DNA of 55,103 bases from an uncultured Thiotrichales bacterium (GTDB lineage Bacteria > Pseudomonadota > Gammaproteobacteria > CAIRSR01), in NCBI GenBank assembly GCA_903824965.1, contig CAIJYR010000052.1, forward strand, positions 1-55,103, written 5' to 3'. This document shows, in pieces, positions 8,075-15,744 of the stretch. Position numbers and translations under genes: made by a program. The notes beneath the pieces were generated by a model. It was not told where the DNA came from, did no database searches, and worked only from the letters and a program-made list of their open reading frames with translations. The number at the start of each line of letters is the position of its first letter. The first letter of the stretch is position 1.

Positions 8075-9624
8075 ACAACCTTGCTGGTTTGATTCCTCTG
8101 TTGCCCTGGCTTGCGGCGCTATGGATCGGTGTAGGTTCTTTGCTTGGTCGCAACGTGGGCGAGGCCGGTGAGAACCCGACCGCCAGGGTAGCGATTGGCG
8201 CGGTATTTCTGTCGCTTGTCTTGATGATCTGCTTGGATGGGATGGCGTTGTGGCATGGGACACAGGGCCAGATCCAATTCTTCCCCTGGATGGAGAGTGG
8301 CAACTACCGAGTAATCGTCAGTATGACCCTGGATCCCCTAAGCCTCTCCATGGGCACCCTTGTAGCCCTGGTACTTTGGCTGACCATGGTATTTTCTCGC
8401 CAATACCTGCATCGAGAAGAAGGGTTTCAGCGGTTCTTTGCCATTTTGAGCCTTTTTTCCGGAGCTATGCTGCTCATCGTACTCGCGGGCAATCCGGTGT
8501 TGACGTTCGTGGGCTGGGAGATTGCAGGTCTTTCTTCGTTTTTGCTCATCGGCTATGCCTACGACCGAACCACCGCAGCCACCCATGCCACGCGCGTTTT
8601 TGTTACCAATCGTTTTGGTGATGCTGGGTTTGTCATGGCCATTGCTCTTTCTGTGGGTTGGTTTGGCGATCTGGAATGGCCCGATCTGTTTGGCCATGCG
8701 GGTGTGGCACATCCTATGCAGGTGAGCTTGGTCGTGGGGGGATTCCTACTCGCTGCACTCGCCAAATCGTCTCAGATGCCCTTTGCAGCCTGGCTTGGAC
8801 AGGCTCTGGAGGGGCCAACCCCTTCCAGTGCTGTTTTCTACGGATCGCTGATGGTTCATGCAGGGGTATTCTTGGTATTGCGTCTTGCGCCTCTGCTTGC
8901 GCTTTCACACATTCTGATGACTTGCCTGGTGATACTGGGGTTGCTGACTGCGGCCTATGGGGTACTGTGTGGCCTGGTGCAAAACGACGTCAAGAGTACC
9001 CTCATTTTTTCCACGCAAACACAAATTGGGCTGATGTTTGCCGAATGCGGGGCTGGTTATTTTGAACTTGCGAACCTACACATGCTGGCCCATGCAGGAT
9101 GGAGGGCTTATCAATTCCTCTCGGCACCTGCGTACATGCACCTCCTGGATGGCACAACCACACCACCGGTACCCGCGTGGTTGGCCCGTTTGGTGGGACT
9201 GCACGAGGCGGCCTTGCAGCGTTTCTGGTTGGATGGCCTGAGTGATTATCTGTTGGTGCGTCCCACTCTGGCCATTGCACGAGACCTACAAAATTTTGAC
9301 CTTCATGTGATCAACCCCCTTGTGGGACACTACGGTTCCAGTCAATCGCTAACGCTGGACAAATGGGAAGACAATTTATTGCAGGGGAGCGAGGGCACAA
9401 CGCAACATTTCGCGCAAGGACGCGGCATAATGGGACATGTATTACAAAAACTGTCCTCCTGGTGTCAATGGTTCGAAGCACGGCTCATCATGAGTAGCAG
9501 CGGCGGTCAATTGGCCGATCGATTGCGAATGCTAGGAGAGTACCTACAACGGGTTGACCAATTTCTCGCACAACCCCGCTATTTGTTGCTACTCGTTGTG
9601 CTGACGTTTGTTGTCATTCTATAG
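8071..9624 (+). CDS. NuoL-like proton-conducting membrane subunit (DabB-type)
   Basis: The product has 517 residues, nearly all hydrophobic, with a proton-conducting transporter (PF00361) core. Recognisable NuoL-family motifs are WEIAGLSSFLLIGY (the conserved Glu of TM5), AKSSQMPFAAWL with the conserved Lys, EGPTPSSAVFY, and HMLAHAGWRAYQFL, where NuoL has HA.FKA, so the second Lys is replaced by Arg. Such NuoL-like proteins outside complex I are typical partners of DabA in bicarbonate/CO2 uptake. A DabA gene with a NuoM-like partner lies 36 kb away (44266-48989). Here the gene overlaps the DUF4435 stop codon by four bases. A DabB role is inferred; a role as a Na+/H+ antiporter subunit is an alternative. 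Confidence 0.75.
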   Translation: MNNLAGLIPLLPWLAALWIGVGSLLGRNVGEAGENPTARVAIGAVFLSLVLMICLDGMALWHGTQGQIQFFPWMESGNYRVIVSMTLDPLSLSMGTLVALVLWLTMVFSRQYLHREEGFQRFFAILSLFSGAMLLIVLAGNPVLTFVGWEIAGLSSFLLIGYAYDRTTAATHATRVFVTNRFGDAGFVMAIALSVGWFGDLEWPDLFGHAGVAHPMQVSLVVGGFLLAALAKSSQMPFAAWLGQALEGPTPSSAVFYGSLMVHAGVFLVLRLAPLLALSHILMTCLVILGLLTAAYGVLCGLVQNDVKSTLIFSTQTQIGLMFAECGAGYFELANLHMLAHAGWRAYQFLSAPAYMHLLDGTTTPPVPAWLARLVGLHEAALQRFWLDGLSDYLLVRPTLAIARDLQNFDLHVINPLVGHYGSSQSLTLDKWEDNLLQGSEGTTQHFAQGRGIMGHVLQKLSSWCQWFEARLIMSSSGGQLADRLRMLGEYLQRVDQFLAQPRYLLLLVVLTFVVIL

Positions 9625-9660
9625 TCGACGCGGTTTTTATGAACCGTCTAGGGAGATTGA

Positions 9661-10200
9661 TCACTGGTGAGAATCTTTTGTGGGCATCTTTGGGTCTGCC
9701 TTGGGGTCTGCCTTGGGTTCAGCCTTGCCGAGCACCTTGGAAAGCTTGAGTTTGACATGCGATAATTCTATATTCGTTGCCTTCAGGCGACCCGCAATAA
9801 CCCTTGCAATGTTGTGAAAAAGAGTAGACAACAAGTTTGGATGTATCTGCTTGAGATGTAATCCTTCAAAATACAGAGCGAGGCAATCACCGACCGCCTT
9901 GATCCTGGCAGAGCGGATTTTCTCATCGAACACGAGCGTCATTTCTCCGAAGCTATCTCCTGCTTCTAGCATAGCGACTTGCTGCCATGTTCCATCGATC
10001 TCTTTCTCCACGGCGGCCTTGCCGGTAACCAAGACATAAAAAGACTCTCCGTAGGCTCCCTCATCAAAAAACAACGCGCCATCTTTTATGGTAACCTTGT
10101 TGGCACAAGAGAGTAGTTGGATTAAATTCTGCTTCTGGATTCCATGAAACAGTTTTACGTTGCTCGCCACTTTGAACAGCAAACCATCTTGATTGCTCAT
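9661..10200 (-). CDS. Cyclic-nucleotide-binding domain protein
   Basis: The product has 179 residues. Residues about 15-130 form a Crp-type cNMP-binding beta-roll: FDEGAYGESFYVLVTGKAAV, then GDSFGEMTLVF, the site of the phosphate-binding cassette. The usual FGE(L/M)xL..xxR(S/T)A pattern is kept (IRSARI). There is no C-terminal helix-turn-helix, so it is a stand-alone sensor or regulatory subunit rather than a Crp-like repressor. The C-terminus is a charged tail with the repeat KAEPKADPKADPK. The ATG is preceded by GGAGA. It is convergent with the NuoL-like gene and divergent from amrA. The ligand and partner are unknown. Confidence 0.8.
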   Translation of the reverse strand: MSNQDGLLFKVASNVKLFHGIQKQNLIQLLSCANKVTIKDGALFFDEGAYGESFYVLVTGKAAVEKEIDGTWQQVAMLEAGDSFGEMTLVFDEKIRSARIKAVGDCLALYFEGLHLKQIHPNLLSTLFHNIARVIAGRLKATNIELSHVKLKLSKVLGKAEPKADPKADPKMPTKDSHQ

Positions 10201-10212
10201 GAATGTCTCCGA

Positions 10213-10330
10213 GAAACCCCTCCCTTCAGGGCGTGGAGGAAAGGAGACAGCTTGGCGTAACCGTCGGTGCTGTCAACCCATTCGTACTTGCGTGATACAC
10301 GCGCCTTGAAACGTGGGGTTCTTGACCTTT
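10213..10330 (-). mobile_element. Possible IS200/IS605-end relic with reading-frame remnant
   Basis: The divergent spacer upstream of amrA holds CCCCTCCCTTCAGGGCGTGG, a palindrome like those at IS200/IS605 right ends. The minus strand also has an open stretch reading KYEWVDSTDGYAKLSPFLHA before a stop inside the start of the cyclic-nucleotide protein gene. No transposase gene is present. Assignment to this IS family rests on resemblance only. The same spacer must also carry the promoters of both flanking genes; TTGTTC (10329) and TATACT (10353), 18 bases apart, are one possible amrA promoter. Confidence 0.3.
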
Positions 10331-10411
10331 GTTCTACGATATGCTGCTACTATATACTGATTTTTGCCTATCGTTCAACACGTAGACGCTCGTACCCGAG
10401 GAGTGTGACCC

Positions 10412-10999
10412 ATGACGATTCCAGACAATTCTTCCCCGGCCGATGGGTTGTCATCGGTTCTTAGGCAAACGCTGCTTGAGGTCGCGGGGCGTGCCATTGA
10501 TTTTGGTTTGACCCACTGCCAGCCCTTATCCGTAGTTGCAGAGGACTATCCGCCGAGCCTGCGGGAAATGCGTGCCGCCTTTGTGACGTTGCACAGGGAG
10601 GATCGACTACGTGGCTGTATCGGGAGTCTGACACCCCATCGATCATTGGTCATGGATGTAGCCTATAACGCCTATGCAGCGGCTTTCTCGGATCCCCGCT
10701 TCTCCCCCTTAACCCTCCAAGAGCGAGACACGCTGGTGATTCATCTTTCGATTCTGAGTCTTCCGGCACCGATGGTCTTTCGATCAGAAGCCGATCTCCT
10801 GGCGCAAATCCGTCCTGGTGTGGATGGTTTGATCTTGGAAGATCAAGGGCGAAGGGGTACTTTTTTGCCCTCCGTCTGGGAAAGCCTGCCCAATCCGCGA
10901 GATTTCCTAAACCAACTCAAAGGCAAGGCCGGTCTTCCAGCCAACCATTGGTCTAGCACCGTGCGGGTGTCCCGCTACACAACGGAGTCCTTCCCGTGA
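10412..10999 (+). CDS. amrA: AMMECR1-domain protein, AmmeMemoRadiSam system protein A
   Basis: The product has 195 residues and consists of one AMMECR1 domain. The family hallmark LRGCIGSL lies near residue 68, followed by SDPRFSPLT and IHLSILS. AMMECR1 proteins occur with a MEMO1 protein and a radical SAM enzyme as the AmmeMemoRadiSam set, whose reaction is unknown but which is thought to modify a molecule by radical chemistry. Here the other two members lie at 52807-54726. The stop codon overlaps the GTG start of the haem gene downstream (GTGA), so the two are co-translated. Confidence 0.9.
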   Translation: MTIPDNSSPADGLSSVLRQTLLEVAGRAIDFGLTHCQPLSVVAEDYPPSLREMRAAFVTLHREDRLRGCIGSLTPHRSLVMDVAYNAYAAAFSDPRFSPLTLQERDTLVIHLSILSLPAPMVFRSEADLLAQIRPGVDGLILEDQGRRGTFLPSVWESLPNPRDFLNQLKGKAGLPANHWSSTVRVSRYTTESFP

Positions 11000-12348
11000 T
11001 CGAAAAACCGCTTGACTATGCCATCGTCGGGGGTGGCATTTCTGGGTTGGCGGTAGCGTGGTTTTTGCGCCACCGTGGGCATTCGGTACAAGTCTTAGAA
11101 GCGGCTAATGTGGTGGGGGGAACCCTACAGAGTCAGGTATCTGATGGTTTTCTGGTGGAGCAAGGCCCCAATTCTACGCTAGAAAACACCGATGCCCTAC
11201 GTGTACTCATTGAAGGCGCAGGTTTGGCGTGTGCTCTCCAGGTGGCGAATCCTGCCGGAAAGCGACGTTATATCCTCCGCGATCAGCGACTAGAACCCTT
11301 GCCACTCGGCGTGGGCGCTTTTCTGCGTACGCCGTTGTTTTCGGTGCGCGGTCGGCTGCGTCTCTGCTTGGAGCCATTCATTGGACGAGCAACTGTCGAA
11401 GAGACGGTTGCCTCTTTCGTTCGGCGTCGTTTGGGGCAGGAGTTTCTCGATTGGGCCATTGATCCCTTTATTTCGGGCGTGTATGCGGGTGACCCAGAAA
11501 AACTCTCGGTACGGGCTGCCACCGCCAAAGTGTACGCACTAGAGGCAGAATATGGCTCGTTGATCGGCGGGATGCTCCGAAGGGCGCTCAAGGGCCGGCG
11601 CACTGGACCGACCCCTGCGGGGCGGATGATTGCCTTTGCGGGCGGGATGCAAACGCTCGTGCGCAGTGTAGCCGCTGTACTAGGCTCCGATGTACGCACC
11701 CAAGCCAAGGTCACGGCGTTGCATTTGGGACGCGATGGCCTTTGGCGCTTGCGGATCGCCTCGGATGAGCGGGAGACTTTGGCGCGTCGGGTCGTTCTTT
11801 CCTTGCCTGCGGGTCATGCGGCAGAGTTGCTTGCACCGCTGGCCCCTGATGCCGCGAGTATTCTACGAGGCATTTTCTATCCTGCAGTTGCCTCGGTTGC
11901 ACTGGGATTTCGGCGTGATCAGGTGAGCCATTCCCTGGATGGTTTTGGCTTTTTGGTTCCGCGTCGCTGTGGGGTGGAGACTTTGGGTGCCTTGTTTTCT
12001 TCGTCGCTGTTCCCAGGCAGGGCACCGACGGATCATGTCCTTATTACCGCTTTTCTTGGTGGTGCACGCCATCCGGGTGTGGGAGATTTATCCGAAGAAC
12101 AGATCCTCCAGCGTGTCTTACGAGACATCACACCCATTCTAGGCATTTCCGGATCGCCCGTCTTCCAATCGGTCACAACTTGGCACCGTGCGATTCCGCA
12201 ATATGAGATCGGGCACCTCGAACGCATGGCTACCCTCGATCATCTCTTGGCCGAATGGCCCGGGCTGTACACCCGCGCCAACTGGCGAGATGGCATCTCG
12301 GTTGCGGATTGCGTTCGCAACGCACGGGATTTCGCAGAGAGAGGGTAG
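10996..12348 (+). CDS. hemY: Oxygen-dependent protoporphyrinogen oxidase (HemY type)
   Basis: The product has 450 residues and oxidises protoporphyrinogen IX to protoporphyrin IX, the next to last step of haem synthesis, using FAD. The N-terminus has the dinucleotide fold AIVGGGISGLAVAWFL followed by the conserved acidic E of VLEA. Motifs typical of this family are EQGPNSTLENTDALR and DPFISGVYAGDPEKLS. The C-terminus has NWRDGISVADCVRN, closing the FAD site. Translation starts at GTG 10996, inside the last codon of amrA. A related amine-oxidase-fold flavoprotein is possible but the GVYAGDP motif argues strongly for PPOX. Confidence 0.9.
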   Translation: MIEKPLDYAIVGGGISGLAVAWFLRHRGHSVQVLEAANVVGGTLQSQVSDGFLVEQGPNSTLENTDALRVLIEGAGLACALQVANPAGKRRYILRDQRLEPLPLGVGAFLRTPLFSVRGRLRLCLEPFIGRATVEETVASFVRRRLGQEFLDWAIDPFISGVYAGDPEKLSVRAATAKVYALEAEYGSLIGGMLRRALKGRRTGPTPAGRMIAFAGGMQTLVRSVAAVLGSDVRTQAKVTALHLGRDGLWRLRIASDERETLARRVVLSLPAGHAAELLAPLAPDAASILRGIFYPAVASVALGFRRDQVSHSLDGFGFLVPRRCGVETLGALFSSSLFPGRAPTDHVLITAFLGGARHPGVGDLSEEQILQRVLRDITPILGISGSPVFQSVTTWHRAIPQYEIGHLERMATLDHLLAEWPGLYTRANWRDGISVADCVRNARDFAERG

Positions 12349-12350
12349 GC

Positions 12351-13109
12351 TTACCGCCCTGCGATTGTTCGCAATAGGGCAACATCGACGAGGCGTACGT
12401 TGCCGACGTCACCCGCCAACACCGTGAAGGGTTGATCCGGTTCGCCCAGGTGGTCGAGTACGCAGTAAGCACCTGTAAAATCTTGGCCTTTGGTGTACTC
12501 GTTGATTGTGACCACTACGGGTATCGAGGCAGCGCGGGCAGCAGACACGCCGATGGCAGAATCTTCAAAGCCAACGCACTCAGAAGCATGAACGCCGAGC
12601 CGATCAAGGACATACTGATAGAGGTCTGGGGCGGGTTTTTTTCTGGGCACCATGTCTCCGGTGGCGATACACGCAAACCCATGCCATCCTGACGTGCCGA
12701 GGTTCGCATCCAGCAGTGCTCGGACGTTGTGGGGATTGGTGGTGGTCGCAATGGCGAGGCGCAAACCAGCGGCTTGTGCTTCGCGCAGCAAGCGCAGTAC
12801 CCCCGTGCGCAAGGGAATCCCCTCTGCGCTCACCCGCTCGGCAAAAAAGCGCGTCTTGGCGACATAGAGCTGGGTGATGAGCTGGCTGATATCCGAACGG
12901 TTACGAAAGTCTGGGCGGTAACGATCCACATAGAACCGCATGCGCTCTTTACCACCCGCCACTTGGAGCAGGTCGCCGTAGAGCGCAACCGACCACTCCC
13001 AGTCGAGTCCCGCTTCCGCAAATGCCTGGTTATACGCGACCCGATGGCCGTCGCGTTCCGTGTTCGCAAGGGTGCCGTCAACGTCGCAAATCAGCGTGCT
13101 CAAGGCCAT
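12351..13109 (-). CDS. CbbY-type HAD phosphatase
   Basis: The product has 252 residues of the HAD superfamily. Motif I is DVDGTLANTERDGHR (about 9-23), with the nucleophile and acid/base Asp and the longer N-terminal pattern seen in CbbY. Motif II is the T of ATTTNPHN (about 121), motif III the Lys of PRKKPAPD, and motif IV GFEDSAIGV. CbbY enzymes dephosphorylate xylulose-1,5-bisphosphate, an inhibitor by-product of Rubisco. That fits an autotroph, though no Rubisco gene is in the window. It starts inside the stop of the next upstream gene (TAATG). It converges on hemY with only two bases between. A broader sugar-phosphatase activity is the alternative. Confidence 0.8.
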   Translation of the reverse strand: MALSTLICDVDGTLANTERDGHRVAYNQAFAEAGLDWEWSVALYGDLLQVAGGKERMRFYVDRYRPDFRNRSDISQLITQLYVAKTRFFAERVSAEGIPLRTGVLRLLREAQAAGLRLAIATTTNPHNVRALLDANLGTSGWHGFACIATGDMVPRKKPAPDLYQYVLDRLGVHASECVGFEDSAIGVSAARAASIPVVVTINEYTKGQDFTGAYCVLDHLGEPDQPFTVLAGDVGNVRLVDVALLRTIAGR

Positions 13110-13330
13110 TATGATGACTCCGATACGGGCGGCAGTGGCCTTGTCACCTGAAGAAGCAACGCCTGCGTCTCGGGTGTGATGGGCATCGGTCGATGACCGG
13201 GCATTTGCCGACCGTTCGCGTGGACAATGGCAACGAGGCTCGTATAGGAATCAATCCCAAGCCACCGCATGGCTTCTGCGTGTTCGATGCGCCCTTTTTC
13301 CAATTTGGTCAATAGATCATCTAAGGTCAT
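13109..13330 (-). CDS. Small conserved-looking protein of unknown function
   Basis: The product has 73 residues, starting MTLDDLLTKLEKGRIEH and containing ANGRQMPGHRPMPITPETQA. I do not recognise the family. The N-terminus is predicted helical and charged; the C-terminus is Pro-rich without membrane segments. Its TAA overlaps the ATG of the CbbY-like gene (TAATG), and the YgfX-like gene ends 24 bases upstream. It therefore belongs to the minus-strand run mshI-ygfX-this-cbbY, and tight coupling suggests it is real and expressed. Confidence 0.65.
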   Translation of the reverse strand: MTLDDLLTKLEKGRIEHAEAMRWLGIDSYTSLVAIVHANGRQMPGHRPMPITPETQALLLQVTRPLPPVSESS

Positions 13331-13354
13331 CGAGTTGTCTCTTATTATGCGTCT

Positions 13355-13792
13355 TCAGCTCGCACGTAGACGTACCCGCAAGCGTCGGAAAGTGGCAGGA
13401 TGCACTGCATCGGCCGTCATCACCACCGAACGACGGGAGAACAGCAAAGAAACATCCGGTACCTGAAAAGTCAGCACCACAAGGTACGGATGCACAAAAC
13501 TGCCTGGCATCAAAGCAGCATCACGCACCACGCCATCTGCATAGACCAAGACCCATCCACCATCGCTGCCCCACAGCAAGCGCACCACGGTATGTTTGCC
13601 GCGCAGCAAAACGTGGGTATAGAGTGCATGGATCAAACTCATGGCAATGCCGAGCACGACCCCCACAACGGCCCAAAGGGGTAGGGTCAGCAACGGTACC
13701 AAGGCTAACGTTCCGCCGTGCGCGATCAAGAGGAACAAGGCCAACTGGGGGGAAAACTGTAAATCAATCTGTAATGGTTCGGTGGAGGCCAT
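13355..13792 (-). CDS. YgfX-like small inner-membrane protein
   Basis: From the Met of MASTEPLQIDLQFSP the product has 145 residues. Two closely spaced membrane segments (about 15-60) are followed by a soluble part with WGSDGGWVLVYADG and a basic end FRRLRVRLRAS. This matches the YgfX/CptA family, known as inner-membrane partners of the flavin-insertion factor SdhE and described in E. coli as a toxin acting on FtsZ/MreB. The ORF-track start at 13897 would overlap mshI and precede the natural N-terminus. No SdhE gene is visible nearby, so its partner, if any, is elsewhere. Confidence 0.65.
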   Translation of the reverse strand: MASTEPLQIDLQFSPQLALFLLIAHGGTLALVPLLTLPLWAVVGVVLGIAMSLIHALYTHVLLRGKHTVVRLLWGSDGGWVLVYADGVVRDAALMPGSFVHPYLVVLTFQVPDVSLLFSRRSVVMTADAVHPATFRRLRVRLRAS

Positions 13793-13827
13793 AGGTACCT
13801 GTGGTGATTTTTCTGTTGCTACCCAGA

Positions 13828-14769
13828 TCAGGGATCGATTCGTAAGGAAGCGCCGAGTGTGAGCAGGCATTCCGCTTGTTGTTCTGCGCTGAGCCATTCA
13901 GGAGAGTCGGCGACCGCACTCAGCTCGAAAAAGGCGTCTAACGCAACGGTAACGACCGAGACCGAGAGGTTGCTTGCCAGATAGGTCTCCAGGCCACACG
14001 CTACAGGAATGAGTGCTAGTACCAATTGTCCAAGGGCTATCGATCGGAACTGTCGATCGAAGTGGTCAATGGTACGTTGTACATCCAGTGCAATGCGCTC
14101 AAACACACGCTCCCGTTGTTCCTCGCTGTTCAGGACAATCTGCGAGAAACCCACATCAATGCGACGTGCAAGGTACAATCCACCGTTGCAGGTAAAAGTG
14201 AGCAGACCACCAGCGGCATCAAAACTCAGCAAGGCGTATCCGCGATCCGGTTCCTCCAGACAGGCCGCCAGGTTACGTTGGGCAAGCTCTGGGATGTCGA
14301 TGACCGATAGCGGAAAGCGTGCATCCTCCAAGAGGATTTGCCGTGCCGCAATCAACGTGTTGTGTGCCACCGCGACATACACACTGGCGGTGCGGGTAGG
14401 ATTGTTGCGATCCTGTGGGACGTGCAAAATATCCAGGGTTGCCGCGTCAACAGGGTAATCAATCTGCTCTTTGATACGCCAACGTACCGCTGCACGTAGT
14501 TCGTCTTCCGCGACATTGGGTGCCTCGACGAGCAATAATTGGTATTCTCCTGCGTTCAGCAGACAAGTGACCTTGTGCTGCCGTACCTGGAGATCACGGG
14601 CCAGGCGCTTGAGTACGGTCGGCGAACCCTCCAGTGTGTGCATTTGGCAGAGGACGATGCGGGGTTTGCCCTCTGGAACGGGCAAAACGTGGGCCACACA
14701 AACCCGATCAGTCCATACTCGAACTGCCAACCACCCTTTTTGTGCTGCTGATCGAGACAAGAACCCCAT
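13828..14769 (-). CDS. MshI-like MSHA pilus biogenesis protein (PilM fold)
   Basis: The product has 313 residues. The pattern VTCLLNAGEYQLLLVEAPNV, then LRAAVRWRIKEQIDYP and ALLSFDAAGGLLTF, fits MshI, a cytoplasmic PilM/actin-like protein that anchors the inner-membrane assembly complex of MSHA-type pili. There is no transmembrane segment. Its ATG overlaps the ATG of the divergent pseudopilin gene in one CCATGG (14766-14771), so each gene's ribosome site lies inside the other gene. Assignment rests on motif resemblance and on the pilin genes next door. Confidence 0.75.
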   Translation of the reverse strand: MGFLSRSAAQKGWLAVRVWTDRVCVAHVLPVPEGKPRIVLCQMHTLEGSPTVLKRLARDLQVRQHKVTCLLNAGEYQLLLVEAPNVAEDELRAAVRWRIKEQIDYPVDAATLDILHVPQDRNNPTRTASVYVAVAHNTLIAARQILLEDARFPLSVIDIPELAQRNLAACLEEPDRGYALLSFDAAGGLLTFTCNGGLYLARRIDVGFSQIVLNSEEQRERVFERIALDVQRTIDHFDRQFRSIALGQLVLALIPVACGLETYLASNLSVSVVTVALDAFFELSAVADSPEWLSAEQQAECLLTLGASLRIDP

Positions 14770-15253
14770 GGTTCAGCCAACCTCCTGGAAATTGATGGCC
14801 TGGAAATCGCTGGCCTGGAAATCAATGGGATTTACCTTGGTGGAATTGGTGATGATCCTGATTATCATCGCCGTTCTTGCAAGCATGGTCATGCCACGGT
14901 ACCCTGATCAAACTACGTTCAATGCACGCGGTTTCTACGATGCGATGCTGTCTTTGTTGCACTATGCCCAAAAAGCAGCCATTGCACAGCATCGTACAGT
15001 GTGCGTCTCACTTTCGTCCACCGGAGCCAGCATCACCATCGCCAGTGCCTTTCCCTTTATCGGCACTACCTGCGATGGAGGAAACCTAGTCTTGCCAGTC
15101 AGCGTCCCAAAAGCGGGTTCCGGGTTGTCTGCCAACACAACCAGTTTTCAGTTTCTCCCGTCTGGATCCACCAACCAGTCTGCGAATATAGCCATTACGA
15201 TCACGGGAAGCAATGGCATTACCGTGGATGCGGTGACAGGCTATGCGTACTAA
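14768..15253 (+). CDS. MshC/GspH-like minor pseudopilin
   Basis: A type IV prepilin. The leader is followed by G^FTLVELVMILIIIAVLAS, with the Glu at mature position 5, then a GspH/FimT-like segment (AQKAAIAQHRTVCVSLSS) and a beta-rich C-terminus ending VTGYAY with paired Cys. The leader is odd: a 15-base unit (CCTGGAAAT..) repeated three times encodes SWKLMAWKSLAWKSM. ATG 14768 gives a 22-residue leader and ATG 14795 a 13-residue one; the second has GGAA in front and could be the true start. The next gene's ATG lies inside its end (15243). The product would be a minor pilin priming an MSHA-type pilus. Confidence 0.8.
   Translation: MVQPTSWKLMAWKSLAWKSMGFTLVELVMILIIIAVLASMVMPRYPDQTTFNARGFYDAMLSLLHYAQKAAIAQHRTVCVSLSSTGASITIASAFPFIGTTCDGGNLVLPVSVPKAGSGLSANTTSFQFLPSGSTNQSANIAITITGSNGITVDAVTGYAY
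14784..14828 (+). repeat. Three 15-base tandem repeats in the prepilin leader
   Basis: The units are CCTGGAAATTGATGG, CCTGGAAATCGCTGG and CCTGGAAATCAATGG. They encode the repeated tetrad (A/S)WK(S/L) in the leader just before the prepilin peptidase site. A gain or loss of one unit would keep the frame. Confidence 0.85.
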
Positions 15254-15728
15254 AATGCCTTTGCGTGAATTGGGCCTGACCATGATTGAACTCATCATGG
15301 CCATCATGATCATCAGCATCAGCATTGTCGGTATTTTGTCCGTGTTGAGAACCACCACACAATCGAGTGCTGATCCGGTACTGTACAAGCAGGCCATGGC
15401 CATGGCCGACGCGATTCTGGAGGAGGTGATGTCGAAGGCGTACCAGAACCCGGTGGGTGGCTATACCGAGACCAATCCCCAGACTTGTGCGGGTCGCTTG
15501 TTTTACGACGACGTGAGTGATTACAGTTGTTTTGATGGGAGTACATCGAGCAAGGTCATTCAGAGCAATACGACCCTGGGCGGTACGGCCTCGCCGCTTG
15601 TGGGGTACACGGCCACGGTGACGGTGTCTACGGTCACGATGAACGCTCTTCCGATGAAAAAGGTGGTGGTCACGGTAACGGGGGGCGGGATCGTGGTTTC
15701 CTTGGATAGCTACCGATCTAACCTTTAG
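15243..15728 (+). CDS. MshD-like prepilin
   Basis: The product has 161 residues. The leader MRTKMPLRELG is followed by LTMIELIMAIMIISISIVGI, a type IV pilin N-terminal helix with the Glu at position 5. The rest contains AMAMADAILEEVMSKAYQ, the pattern of MshD/PilV-like minor pilins, two Cys and a beta-rich end. It overlaps the preceding gene by 11 bases and is followed after one base by a possible GTG start of the next gene, so the four genes form one operon. Confidence 0.8.
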   Translation: MRTKMPLRELGLTMIELIMAIMIISISIVGILSVLRTTTQSSADPVLYKQAMAMADAILEEVMSKAYQNPVGGYTETNPQTCAGRLFYDDVSDYSCFDGSTSSKVIQSNTTLGGTASPLVGYTATVTVSTVTMNALPMKKVVVTVTGGGIVVSLDSYRSNL

Positions 15729-15744
15729 AGTGAATGCGCGAACG

